The notes: generated by a model not told the origin, from the sequence alone. A stretch of 27,583 bases of DNA from Saprospiraceae bacterium UBA2365 (GCA_002344345.1 DDTL01000171.1:1-27583), one strand, 5' to 3'; numbered from the stretch's first letter, positions 9,387-16,948 are shown. Numbers and translations: made by a program.

Positions 9387-9447
9387 GCAAATCTTTGTCA
9401 ACCAAAACAGAAGTTGGGGTACAAGTATGCACTAGTGGCCGGAAAAT

Positions 9448-9475
9448 GGTGATCTGTGATCGGTAATCGGTGATC
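9448..9475. repeat. Short heptamer array, inverted relative to the long one
   Basis: Four 7-bp units (GGTGATC, TGTGATC, GGTAATC, GGTGATC). Their reverse complement, GATCACC-like, is the same family as the ACTGATC unit at 9581-9685 but in opposite orientation. The two arrays could therefore pair as a long imperfect stem across about 105 bp. Confidence 0.6.
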
Positions 9476-9494
9476 TGCATGACAGTTGAAAGTA

Positions 9495-9539
9495 GAAAGT
9501 TTATAAAGTTTATAAAGTTTGCAAAATTTGTAAAGTAAA
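9495..9539. repeat. Nine-bp tandem repeat
   Basis: Five units in register: GAAAGTTTA, TAAAGTTTA, TAAAGTTTG, CAAAATTTG, TAAAGTAAA. They lie between the two heptamer arrays in the gap upstream of aspS. An open frame running through this DNA is low-complexity and not a gene. Confidence 0.6.
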
Positions 9540-9580
9540 AAACCGATAACAAATACTTTGGAAATTTTTACATCATGTCA

Positions 9581-9685
9581 CTGATCACTCATCACTGATC
9601 ACAGATTACTGATCACAGATTACTGATCACAGATTACTGATCACAGATCACTGATTACTGATCACTGATCACTGATCACTGATCA
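9581..9685. repeat. Heptanucleotide tandem array, 15 units
   Basis: Fifteen contiguous 7-bp units: ten are CTGATCA or CAGATCA, and the others are CAGATTA, CTGATTA or CTCATCA. A 14-bp higher-order unit (CTGATCA + CAGATTA) alternates in the first part and pure CTGATCA fills the last four units. The array contains ten GATC sites at spacings of 7 or 14 bp. It ends 2 bp from the MATE gene stop codon. The period and lack of spacers exclude a CRISPR array. Confidence 0.9.
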
Positions 9686-9687
9686 AC

Positions 9688-11130
9688 CTACACACTCACC
9701 GTCTTCCATCTGCCCCTCGTAAACAGCCACAGTGTGAACAACCCAACCGAGGTTTCAGAAACGAATACCGCCCAGAATACACCTGTATAGGCAAAATCCA
9801 GATGGATACCCAGCAACCAGGCCAAAGGGATCTGAATCAGCCAGAAAAATACGACGTTGATCCAGGTTGGTGTCCTCGTGTCCCCGGCGCCGTTGAACGC
9901 CTGTACAGCCACCATCCACCATCCATAAACAATGTACGAATAGGAAATGATCTTCAGCCATTTGGCCCCAACTTTAACCACACCGGGATCATCGGAAAGC
10001 AAACGGACGATTTCTTCATTGAAAAAGAAAAATACCATTGAAACCAACAATAAAAAGATCATGTTGTACACACCGATCTTCCAAACAGAAGATTCCGCCC
10101 TGGCTGGGTCTCCCGCACCCAGGTTCTGCCCTACCAGCGTAGCCGCTGCATTGGACATGCCCCATGCAGGCATCATCGAAAACATGATGATCCGGATCGT
10201 GATCGTCGCTCCGGCCACCACCTCGCTGCCCAATTGTGCAAATATCCATGTGATGAACAACCACGACATCATGCCAACCAGCATCTGGCCGATACCGCCA
10301 ACGGAGGTTTTCAGTATTTTGAGGATGACTTTACTTTTCCAGTACATGTGCCGGGCAAAGATCCTTATGTGTTTTCCGCCTTTTAGCAGCAGCCAGAACT
10401 GCACCAGCACCCCTACACCACGGCCTATATTGGTAGCGATGGCCGCACCTTCTATACCCATGGCCGGAACCGGACCATAGCCAAAGATGAACAGGGGATC
10501 CAAAATGATATTGATACCATTGGATATGAACAGGATACGCATGGCAATAGCCGCATCACCCGCGCCCCGGAAAATGGCATTGATCACAAACAGCAGCACG
10601 ATCACCACATTTCCGCCAAGCATCCATTGCGTATACCTGTAACCTTCTTCCAGTACCCAGGCGTCAGCGCCCATAAGTCTCAGCAGGTCTCTGGAAAAAA
10701 ACAATCCTGCCAGGGAAAAGGGAATAGAAAATAAAAAGCCCAGAATGATGGCCTGAACAGCCGTGATGGCAGCCTTGTCCTGCATTTTTTGCCCGACTCT
10801 CCTGGCGATAATGGCGGTAACAGCGATGGACATACCCATAGACAAACTGTATAGCAGGTACAAGAAACTCTCCGTCAGACCGACGGTGGCCACTGCCGAT
10901 GCACCCAGTTGGCTGACAAAATAAATATCTGCTAATGCAAAGGTGGATTCCAGTACCAGTTCCAGCACCATAGGGATGGCCAGCAATAAAATGGCTTTAT
11001 TCAGATCTATTTTGGTATAATCTGCTTCGGTGCCCATGATGGCCCCTTTGATCTGTTGCCAAATGCTCTGTCCTGAAATATCCACTACCTTCGGATTTTC
11101 ATCCTGTTGCTTATCTTTTTCCATGTTCAT
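9688..11130 (-). CDS. MATE-family multidrug/solute exporter
   Basis: A 480-aa inner-membrane protein with about twelve hydrophobic segments in two halves, as in MATE Na+- or H+-driven antiporters. The first half includes the characteristic LAIPMVLELVLESTFALAD segment (about residues 50-68) and FVSQLGASAVATVGLTES. The second half carries the symmetry-related GIGQMLVGM and PAWGMSNAAATLVGQNLGA stretches. About 45 polar residues precede the first membrane helix, a modest N-terminal extension. The substrate cannot be inferred. The start is ATG at 11130, or the ATG two codons later. A TAnnTTTG match (TACATTTG, minus strand, 11145-11152) lies just upstream. Confidence 0.93.
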   Translation of the reverse strand: MNMEKDKQQDENPKVVDISGQSIWQQIKGAIMGTEADYTKIDLNKAILLLAIPMVLELVLESTFALADIYFVSQLGASAVATVGLTESFLYLLYSLSMGMSIAVTAIIARRVGQKMQDKAAITAVQAIILGFLFSIPFSLAGLFFSRDLLRLMGADAWVLEEGYRYTQWMLGGNVVIVLLFVINAIFRGAGDAAIAMRILFISNGINIILDPLFIFGYGPVPAMGIEGAAIATNIGRGVGVLVQFWLLLKGGKHIRIFARHMYWKSKVILKILKTSVGGIGQMLVGMMSWLFITWIFAQLGSEVVAGATITIRIIMFSMMPAWGMSNAAATLVGQNLGAGDPARAESSVWKIGVYNMIFLLLVSMVFFFFNEEIVRLLSDDPGVVKVGAKWLKIISYSYIVYGWWMVAVQAFNGAGDTRTPTWINVVFFWLIQIPLAWLLGIHLDFAYTGVFWAVFVSETSVGLFTLWLFTRGRWKTVSV

Positions 11131-11378
11131 GGCATTTAAAGGGACAAATGTATACCAAATTTGAAACTATTTAGATGCTCAGCCTTTTAGCCTGTAAGAT
11201 TTGAGATCGTACAATTACAAAAGAGTCTGAATTTGCCATTGAAATGGTGGTTTTGAACCTATTGATACAATTATGGCTAAAAGACTAACAGCTAAAGTAC
11301 TATCCAACTAAACATTTGTGCAAATTCGTTCTGTTTTGTGCAAATCTGTGGAAAATCTGTGGAAAAATCAGCGTTTGT

Positions 11379-12365
11379 TTATCCGAGGATCTTTTCTATA
11401 GCTTCCAGTTCATCACCCGTAAAATCGAGGTGATCCAATGCCTTCAGGTTGTTGTTGAGTTGTCCGACCGAACTCGCCCCGACCAGAACCGAAGTTACCC
11501 GATGATCTTTCAGCAGCCATGCGATCGCCATCTGTGCCAGGCTTTGCGATCTGGAAGAAGCGATCTGATCCAGTGCTTTGATGACAGACAGCATTTCAGT
11601 TGTGATCTGATCCTTTTTCAGGAATCCATGCGGTTTTGCCGCCCTTGACCCGTCCGGAACTCCCTGGAGATACCGGTCAGTCAGCAATCCCTGTGCCAAT
11701 GGAGAAAAGGCGATACAGCCGATGCCTTCGCTTTCCAGCACGTTGAGCAGATCCTTTTCCACCCATCTGTCCAGCATGGAATATCTCGGCTGATGGATCA
11801 GGCAGGGCGTACCCAGGCTTCTGAGTATCTGTGAGGCTTCCAGTGCCTTGTCCGCCGGGTAATTCGAAATACCTGCATACAGGGCTTTACCCTGTCTGAC
11901 GACTGTGTCCAGAGCACCCATGGTTTCCTCCAGCGGTGTTTCCGGATCTGGTCTATGGGAATAAAAGATATCCACATAATCCAGGCCCATCCTCTGCAGG
12001 CTCCGGTCCAGGCTGGAGAGCAGGTATTTTCTCGAACCCCATTCACCGTAAGGTCCTTCCCACATATAGTATCCCGCTTTGGTGGAGATGATCATTTCAT
12101 CCCGGTAAGCCATGAGATCACGGCGTAGTATCCTGCCAAAGTTTTCTTCTGCAGAACCCGGAGGTGGTCCGTAGTTATTAGCCAGGTCAAAATGGGTGAT
12201 CCCGGCATCGAAAGCGCGGTGGATCATTTTCGCAGATGTTTCAAAAACATCCACGCCTCCGAAATTGTGCCACAATCCCAGCGATATCGCCGGCAATTTC
12301 AATCCGCTGTGCCCGCAGCGATTGTACATCATTCTTTGGTAACGGTCTTGAGCAGCTACGATCAT
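11379..12365 (-). CDS. gpr: Aldo/keto reductase, YghZ (L-glyceraldehyde 3-phosphate reductase) type
   Basis: A 328-aa NADPH-dependent aldo/keto reductase closely resembling E. coli YghZ/Gpr, which reduces L-glyceraldehyde 3-phosphate and some methylglyoxal-like aldehydes. The catalytic tetrad is visible: D60 and Y65 in FDLANNYGPPPGSAEENFGR, K96 in ISTKAGY, and H137 in FYSHR. The C-terminal cofactor site VTSVLVGASS is intact. The open frame extends upstream to a TTG at 12419, but I choose the ATG at 12365 because homology of this family begins shortly after it (RYQRMMYNRCGHSGLKLPA) and the upstream 18 residues look untranslated. It is cytosolic and single-gene. The exact substrate is inferred from family similarity only. 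Confidence 0.93.
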   Translation of the reverse strand: MIVAAQDRYQRMMYNRCGHSGLKLPAISLGLWHNFGGVDVFETSAKMIHRAFDAGITHFDLANNYGPPPGSAEENFGRILRRDLMAYRDEMIISTKAGYYMWEGPYGEWGSRKYLLSSLDRSLQRMGLDYVDIFYSHRPDPETPLEETMGALDTVVRQGKALYAGISNYPADKALEASQILRSLGTPCLIHQPRYSMLDRWVEKDLLNVLESEGIGCIAFSPLAQGLLTDRYLQGVPDGSRAAKPHGFLKKDQITTEMLSVIKALDQIASSRSQSLAQMAIAWLLKDHRVTSVLVGASSVGQLNNNLKALDHLDFTGDELEAIEKILG

Positions 12366-12614
12366 CTTTATTGTTTTATGGGATAAAGGTAGGGAAATTT
12401 TTAGGAAAAGTGTGGCCAATTTGCAGGGAATAAACTAAAACTGGGTAAGCATAGATGAATGAGAGAAAGTTTTGATTGGTCCGGTTTGAACCAAATATTC
12501 AGTTTTATTTAAGCATTGAAAGATCTTCAATGCTAGCCTAACCAACCCAATATATAATTTTACCAATCACAATTGGGTTAAATCCTGTATTTATAATTAT
12601 CTGACATAAAAAAG

Positions 12615-14000
12615 TCAGTGTTTTACGAATTTTTGAGATACAATTCCTTTAAAGTTTTGAACTGTTATAGTATACAAACCTGGTGGCAGAAAATCCAACT
12701 CCACCATGTTCGCGCCTGATTCCAGAGAAGCTTCAGTCAACTTTTGCCCCAACAGGTTGCCAATGATCATCTTTGCAGGCTGTTCAATTTCAATGTTCAG
12801 AGATCCTTCTGTGAAAGGATTGGGAAATAATTTAAAACCATTTTCTGCAAATATTTCATCGGAATGACTGGGCGTGCTTATCTGAAAAGCATGAACCTCC
12901 GGAGTATCTCCAAAGGATTCCACGACATATAAAATACCACGCTCCTGATCAAAAGTTGCGCCTCCAAACCTTGTACTGGCACAATTTCCGGTTGTGATAT
13001 CATCGAATTCCCATGTGGCATAAGGCATCACTTCCCAGGGCTCAACTTCGCTGTTTTTTACACGGAGAAAGTCATTGGCGTCATATGCCCAAATGGCGTG
13101 CTTGAATTCATTGTGTGGTCCTTTATGGATGAAGCATGAGTACGGGCAATCTTCATTCGTTCCATAACAATACGGATGCTGCGCACGGGTTCCAAAAAAC
13201 AAAACACTTCTCGTGCCGTTTGGAAATGCCATACCGGCAACCATTGAACCTTTGGCCTCAAAATCGGGATGTCTGAACTCATCAATGGGGTAAAAAACTA
13301 AAGTTGTGCCATGAAGGTTGGCACTGTTCCCTACCTCATCAGGATCAAAAACGGTAGCCGAAGGACCGTCCGAAGAACTTCCGATAATGGATACTGCCGC
13401 TTGCCCTGTCAGGGCCGGCCCTCCTAAAAGCACATGCCACTCATTTGGGATAAGTGTCATATAACCAGCGAGCGCACGGGGAAATGCCGTCACACCGTTA
13501 AAACTGTACCATCCATCAAAATTATTTGCATCTGACAGATCCAGACTCGAAGAGACACCATGAGTGTTCAATTGTGAATAGTCTGCATCATACCATGCAA
13601 TCTCCGTAGAAATAAGCCGGCCATTATACACCAGGTTTCCTGCAGGATGCAGTCCATTTTCGTCATCATCAATCGGGTTTCCTTCGTAGATGTCGGTACA
13701 AGTTTGCAATATGGTAGCAGTTCCATTCATAGGTGGTATGGATACTTCAGAAACCAGATCGTACCAGTCATGGCAACCCAAAAAAAGCGAATTGTTCACC
13801 GGGTTGTACCCCAGGGCGAAACCTCCGTAGCTTATGGGGTTTCCGTTGCCATCTTCTTCAGGAACAAAGAATGACCCAAGATAATGAATGTCCGATCTGT
13901 CGACCAAAGGAAATTTAGTTGGATCTGTCTGGGCAAAAATGCTAGTGCTCAGAAACAAGATGGAAATGGTAGTGATGAGTATTTTAATGTTAATTTCCAT
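12615..14000 (-). CDS. Secreted protein with type IX secretion C-terminal sorting domain
   Basis: A 461-aa protein. It has a clear signal peptide (positive start, long hydrophobic segment, ending in IFAQ near residue 24) and, at the C-terminus (about residues 385-461), a Por-type sorting domain (TIGR04183). That domain opens with LFPNPF, has a GQKL turn, and ends in GLYTITVQNFKGIVSQKFVKH (about residues 441-461). The protein should cross the outer membrane by the Bacteroidota type IX system and be surface-anchored or released. The middle region, starting with VDRSDIHYLGSFFVP, is rich in Gly, Trp and Asp and looks like a beta-propeller-type extracellular domain. No catalytic motif was recognised, so the function is unassigned. 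Confidence 0.88.
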   Translation of the reverse strand: MEINIKILITTISILFLSTSIFAQTDPTKFPLVDRSDIHYLGSFFVPEEDGNGNPISYGGFALGYNPVNNSLFLGCHDWYDLVSEVSIPPMNGTATILQTCTDIYEGNPIDDDENGLHPAGNLVYNGRLISTEIAWYDADYSQLNTHGVSSSLDLSDANNFDGWYSFNGVTAFPRALAGYMTLIPNEWHVLLGGPALTGQAAVSIIGSSSDGPSATVFDPDEVGNSANLHGTTLVFYPIDEFRHPDFEAKGSMVAGMAFPNGTRSVLFFGTRAQHPYCYGTNEDCPYSCFIHKGPHNEFKHAIWAYDANDFLRVKNSEVEPWEVMPYATWEFDDITTGNCASTRFGGATFDQERGILYVVESFGDTPEVHAFQISTPSHSDEIFAENGFKLFPNPFTEGSLNIEIEQPAKMIIGNLLGQKLTEASLESGANMVELDFLPPGLYTITVQNFKGIVSQKFVKH

Positions 14001-14245
14001 ATGTAATTTTAATAATTTTTCTTGTGCAAATTAAAACTTTTGTTCGAAAAAATTATAATAACTATTGTTTTTCAATAAAGTAGATGTATTCAAATCTCTG
14101 CATTTATAATTTACTCATTATAAAGATGGTCATTCGGAAAGGAATGATGCAAATTAGCTTATTTCGTCTTTCTTAATTATTTACATTTTTGCACTTACTG
14201 TAAAATCCGGTGAAATTGACCAGGCCAAGATTGGTTTTAACTTAA

Positions 14246-14844
14246 TCAGAGATTCATCAATAGCCGATTTTCCGGATCGCCAAAAGCATCAAAATTTAAT
14301 TTTGCATTTCTGATTAAATCTGCATAGCTATTTAATATCACCTGTTGAGTTTTATTGTTTTCAGAAGCTGCAAGGCCATAAAAATGAATGGTTGTGTCTT
14401 TCGCTAACTTCCCATTTTTATTATAATAATCCAATGAATGACCAGAGTGCAACCAGTAATAGTTAGTTATGCGAATCAAGGGTTGAAAAAAAGCTCCGAA
14501 AATCCTTTATTTGGCCTCAATCCTAAAGGAAGATAAAGGATTTTCTCGCTTTCATCCTTTAGGATCGAGGCAAAAAAGTGAGAAAATCCTGCTTATCTGC
14601 AGAATTAACTTTAACCCTTGATTCGCATTAGTTAAGATATCCCGGTTATGAGGCGCATTCCTGGCAGTACAAAAAATTCCGATTTTAATCTTATAGGGTT
14701 TCAGAAGTGAATCAATAAAACTTCTGATATTTTCAAGTTTTTCCGATTTTTTTAATAAATCCCTCTGGGTAATTCAATGGTATCAAGGTTCTCATTAACA
14801 AGACCGGAATATCCAAGCATTGACCCTCTGATGGACGAAATCAT
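14246..14844 (-). pseudogene. Fourth ORF after hipT, broken by a MITE insertion (and probably a frameshift)
   Basis: An ATG at 14844 lies 10 bp after the hipT stop codon and opens a frame that stops at 14752, beside a run of seven T residues (14747-14753). A shifted frame then continues up to the element at 14470-14627, and the same frame resumes after it to a stop at 14246. Deleting the element plus one copy of its 7-bp duplication gives an uninterrupted frame through RDILTNYYWLHSGHSLDYY, so the insertion hit coding DNA. The intact protein would have been about 145 residues. I do not recognise it. The position suggests it was the last gene of the hipBST operon. The upstream frameshift near the T run is inferred and less certain. 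Confidence 0.7.
14470..14627. mobile_element. MITE-like element, copy A (158 bp)
   Basis: Ends are perfect 15-bp terminal inverted repeats, TGCGAATCAAGGGTT and its complement. It is flanked by a 7-bp direct duplication TTAGTTA (14463-14469 and 14628-14634). There is no coding potential. Inside are further palindromes: GCCTCAATCCTAAAGGA (14514-14530) pairs with 14555-14571 at 16 of 17 positions, and an AAAATCCTTTA/TAAAGGATTTT pair flanks them. It is identical base for base to copy B at 16773-16930. It needs a transposase in trans, and none is in the window. Confidence 0.92.
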
Positions 14845-14854
14845 TGCCCCGAAG

Positions 14855-15808
14855 CTAAAGCTTTGTTGTAGTCAATAACATTGAGCGTTCAGCTATCAAT
14901 TTCTTATACGCTTTTTGCCTGTCCGGCTCCAGAAAAGAGCTTTCTATCAACTGATCAGCTTTTGGTAGCCATTTCACCAATCTCTTATAAACCGAATTTA
15001 GTTGTTTGTCATTTAGTTTTAATACAGCGCCCAGGCGGTCAAAATATCTTTTATTAAAATTTTCCTTTTTCCCACCCAGCAATAAAGCAAGGTCTTCTTT
15101 ATCTTTCGGCAAAATCATTTTTACGTTCAACAGGTCATAAAAGGGAGCAAGCACCCAACCCATTTCCGATAAAAACATCGAATAATTTTTCAGGTGCATA
15201 TCATTGTTGCCGATGACAAAGTTGAAAACGGTGAATTCGAAAAACCGCAACTTATCCAATAAGGTATTTACCGATAGCTCACCTATGGTTTTTCCCAATG
15301 TTTCCATGGTGCCTTTGTATTTATCGGACAACTCCAGGATCTGGAGAAAATCAATCATATGATTTTTCGTTCCATCCGGATTGCGATCTATTCGTTTTGT
15401 GATGAAACATAGTTCACCTGATGCCAACCGGATCAGGTTGACAGGAACGATATTTATTCTAAACAGTTCAGCCAATTTCATCGAAAGATGTTCATTTTCG
15501 GGCATTTGGGAGTATCTGGCATTTTGTGGTTTTAAAATATAATGTCCCTCCAATGCATCCATGATGGTCAATCTGGCCTGATGACCCTTACCCAATTCAT
15601 TTTTTATCCATCCTAAAGATATTTTAGGCTGAACACCAGGTACAGTAATAGAAAGTTCAGCCGCTTTTCTGGCCAGGTTGTCCATTTCAGACAGTCGATA
15701 GGGCAAAACCGGAGCATCTTTTGTTCCGAAGAATGCCTTGATGCATTTGGGATGATAATCTGCATGATCATCATCCAACTCCTTATAACAGTACAGGCAT
15801 TTATGCAT
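14855..15808 (-). CDS. hipT: HipT-like Ser/Thr kinase toxin (HipA C-terminal core)
   Basis: A 317-aa HipA-family kinase lacking the N-subdomain, which is encoded separately by the upstream gene. It begins with a possible zinc-binding cluster (C4, C7, H19, C22). Then follow the glycine-rich loop SITVPGVQPKISLG (53-66), K93 in YILKPQ, the catalytic segment NDMHLKN (D203, N208) and the Mg-binding D225 in FYDLLN. All catalytic residues are intact. HipA/HipT kinases phosphorylate aminoacyl-tRNA synthetases (GltX for HipA, TrpS for HipT) and stop growth; the target here is unknown. The start overlaps the previous gene by 8 bp, implying coupled translation. S53 and T55 are candidate autophosphorylation positions by analogy with HipT. 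Confidence 0.88.
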   Translation of the reverse strand: MHKCLYCYKELDDDHADYHPKCIKAFFGTKDAPVLPYRLSEMDNLARKAAELSITVPGVQPKISLGWIKNELGKGHQARLTIMDALEGHYILKPQNARYSQMPENEHLSMKLAELFRINIVPVNLIRLASGELCFITKRIDRNPDGTKNHMIDFLQILELSDKYKGTMETLGKTIGELSVNTLLDKLRFFEFTVFNFVIGNNDMHLKNYSMFLSEMGWVLAPFYDLLNVKMILPKDKEDLALLLGGKKENFNKRYFDRLGAVLKLNDKQLNSVYKRLVKWLPKADQLIESSFLEPDRQKAYKKLIAERSMLLTTTKL

Positions 15809-16136
15809 CGGTTTCAGGATTTACAGGGTGAACACTCACAGCGCCAATAGCGTTTTGACAACATGCAAGTAGCAGTCCCATTCGATCATTCTTGTTGATT
15901 TTCCAGCTTTCAGCCGCAATATTTAACAGCCATCCTTCCGGTATCAATCCATCAAAAAACGGGAACAGCCTTTTGCTTCTGTAAGGCATTTCCGTTACGG
16001 GCATATGAAAGGTGATGAATTGGTTTGGGTGGGTTTGCACATACTTTTCGTCATATACAAACAGATATTCCCCGCTATCTTCTTCAGTCAGCAAGCCGGC
16101 CGGTATGTTATTGTATTTCACTATTCCTTGTCGCAT
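15801..16136 (-). CDS. hipS: HipS-like protein (HipA N-terminal subdomain)
   Basis: A small protein (111 aa from the ATG at 16136, or 114 aa from the ATG at 16145) corresponding to the N-terminal subdomain of full-length HipA. It shows the beta-hairpin start VKYNNIPAGLLTEE, the FDGLIPEGW segment and a C-terminal DRMGLLLACCQNAIGAVSV stretch typical of the couple_hipA family. In HipBST systems this protein (HipS) is the antitoxin that neutralises HipT. It overlaps hipB upstream by 29-38 bp and hipT downstream by 8 bp, so the three genes form one compact operon. I prefer the 16136 start because relatives begin M-R-Q. Confidence 0.85.
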   Translation of the reverse strand: MRQGIVKYNNIPAGLLTEEDSGEYLFVYDEKYVQTHPNQFITFHMPVTEMPYRSKRLFPFFDGLIPEGWLLNIAAESWKINKNDRMGLLLACCQNAIGAVSVHPVNPETDA

Positions 16137-16332
16137 AACGCTCATTTACAGGACCTAAGACATGACCAAACATTTGCAGTACCTGATTGACTTTTGACAA
16201 ACTGAGGTTTTCTTTGCCTTGTTCAATCTTTCTGATAACCGTAAGGGCAACCCCGGCCTTTTCCGCAAATTCCTCCTGGGTTAAGCCCGATTGTTTTCTT
16301 TTGGTCTTCACAAAGTCGGATAATTCACTCAT
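16108..16332 (-). CDS. hipB: HipB-like HTH (XRE/Cro) transcriptional regulator
   Basis: A 74-aa DNA-binding protein with a single HTH: KRKQSGLTQEEFAEKAGV, then a recognition helix ALTVIRKIEQGKENLSLSKV (about residues 29-48), continuing to VLQMFGHVL. In the family, HipB dimers bind operators upstream of the operon and repress it. An upstream TTG at 16353 would add seven residues, but I choose the ATG at 16332 because the extra codons overlap operator site 1 and the -7 box. It is the first gene of the hipB-hipS-hipT operon. Confidence 0.9.
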   Translation of the reverse strand: MSELSDFVKTKRKQSGLTQEEFAEKAGVALTVIRKIEQGKENLSLSKVNQVLQMFGHVLGPVNERYATRNSEIQ

Positions 16333-16334
16333 AT

Positions 16335-16352
16335 TATATGTATTTGCATACA
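16335..16352. promoter_or_regulatory. Putative HipB operator 1
   Basis: TATATGTATTTGCATACA, fitting TATAT-N8-ATAYA, immediately upstream of the hipB ATG. It shares ATTTGCATA with operator 2. Its position next to the start codon would block transcription when bound. Confidence 0.6.
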
Positions 16353-16358
16353 AAAATA
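16351..16358 (-). promoter_or_regulatory. Putative -7 box (TATTTTTG) of the hipBST operon
   Basis: The minus strand reads TATTTTTG, matching TAnnTTTG, 18 bp before the hipB ATG. It lies between and partly overlaps the operator-like sites, as expected for an autorepressed promoter. No definite -33 box was seen. Confidence 0.4.
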
Positions 16359-16374
16359 ATAAAAATTATTAAAT

Positions 16375-16392
16375 TATATTCATTTGCATATA
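16375..16392. promoter_or_regulatory. Putative HipB operator 2
   Basis: TATATTCATTTGCATATA, fitting TATAT-N8-ATAYA, exactly 40 bp upstream of operator 1. Confidence 0.6.
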
Positions 16393-16414
16393 AAAACATT
16401 ATTTTTAATGACTC

Positions 16415-16432
16415 TATATGCAATTGGATATA
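16415..16432. promoter_or_regulatory. Putative HipB operator 3
   Basis: TATATGCAATTGGATATA, fitting TATAT-N8-ATAYA, exactly 40 bp upstream of operator 2. The half-sites are conserved while the central bases differ. Confidence 0.55.
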
Positions 16433-16578
16433 ATGTTGTCTGTTGACCAGGCTTTGATCCTGACAGCTGGAATCTTTGCCTCCCGGGGCTAAAGGGTGAT
16501 AAAGGAAATTGAATGTCCATTAGGTAAGGTTTTTGCGTTAAAATGGGCCTTCATGTTTGACCATTTCTGGCATTTGGA

Positions 16579-16682
16579 TGGTCAAATTGGATCGAAAGCC
16601 ATGGTCAATTTGAACCGGATTTTACTACGCATAATAAATGGTTCAGTTTCGACCGGAATGGAAGGTTCAGTTTGGCCGGAAT
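16579..16682. repeat. Degenerate direct repeats resembling an IS21-family end
   Basis: Four related units: TGGTCAAATTGGATCG (16579-16594), TGGTCAATTTGAACCGGAT (16602-16620), TGGTTCAGTTTCGACCGGAAT (16639-16659) and AGGTTCAGTTTGGCCGGAAT (16663-16682). The pattern TGGTCAGTTT-nnn-CCGGAAT repeated every 20-40 bp is like the multiple transposase-binding repeats near IS21-family termini. No istA/istB reading frame is present, so this would be a remnant. The family assignment is from memory of similar repeats and is tentative. The rest of the 16433-16772 gap holds no supported gene. Confidence 0.4.
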
Positions 16683-16772
16683 ATTCAATAAATATTTTCG
16701 GTCCAGGTTTTCGATTTTTTTACTGTTCCCTTGAATTTTTATTAAAAGAAATTTTTAGTTGTATGTATTTAA

Positions 16773-16930
16773 TGCGAATCAAGGGTTGAAAAAAAGCTCC
16801 GAAAATCCTTTATTTGGCCTCAATCCTAAAGGAAGATAAAGGATTTTCTCGCTTTCATCCTTTAGGATCGAGGCAAAAAAGTGAGAAAATCCTGCTTATC
16901 TGCAGAATTAACTTTAACCCTTGATTCGCA
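16773..16930. mobile_element. MITE-like element, copy B (158 bp)
   Basis: Identical to copy A over all 158 bp, in the same orientation, with the same 15-bp terminal inverted repeats. It is flanked by a different perfect 7-bp duplication, TATTTAA (16766-16772 and 16931-16937). It lies 18 bp from the helicase stop codon, so it does not disrupt a gene. Its palindromic interior might serve as a 3' hairpin for the helicase transcript. Confidence 0.92.
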
Positions 16931-16948
16931 TATTTAATGATTTTCCGG

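Noticed and set aside
9370..9552. A 60-codon minus-strand open frame upstream of aspS
   Set aside because: It reads through the 9-bp tandem repeat and is low-complexity (repeated Phe-Ile-Asn).
9581..9685. The heptamer array as a CRISPR array
   Set aside because: The units are 7 bp, contiguous and without unique spacers.
16496..16789. A 97-codon plus-strand open frame upstream of the hip operon
   Set aside because: It is mostly a translation of the degenerate IS21-like repeats and runs into the MITE end.
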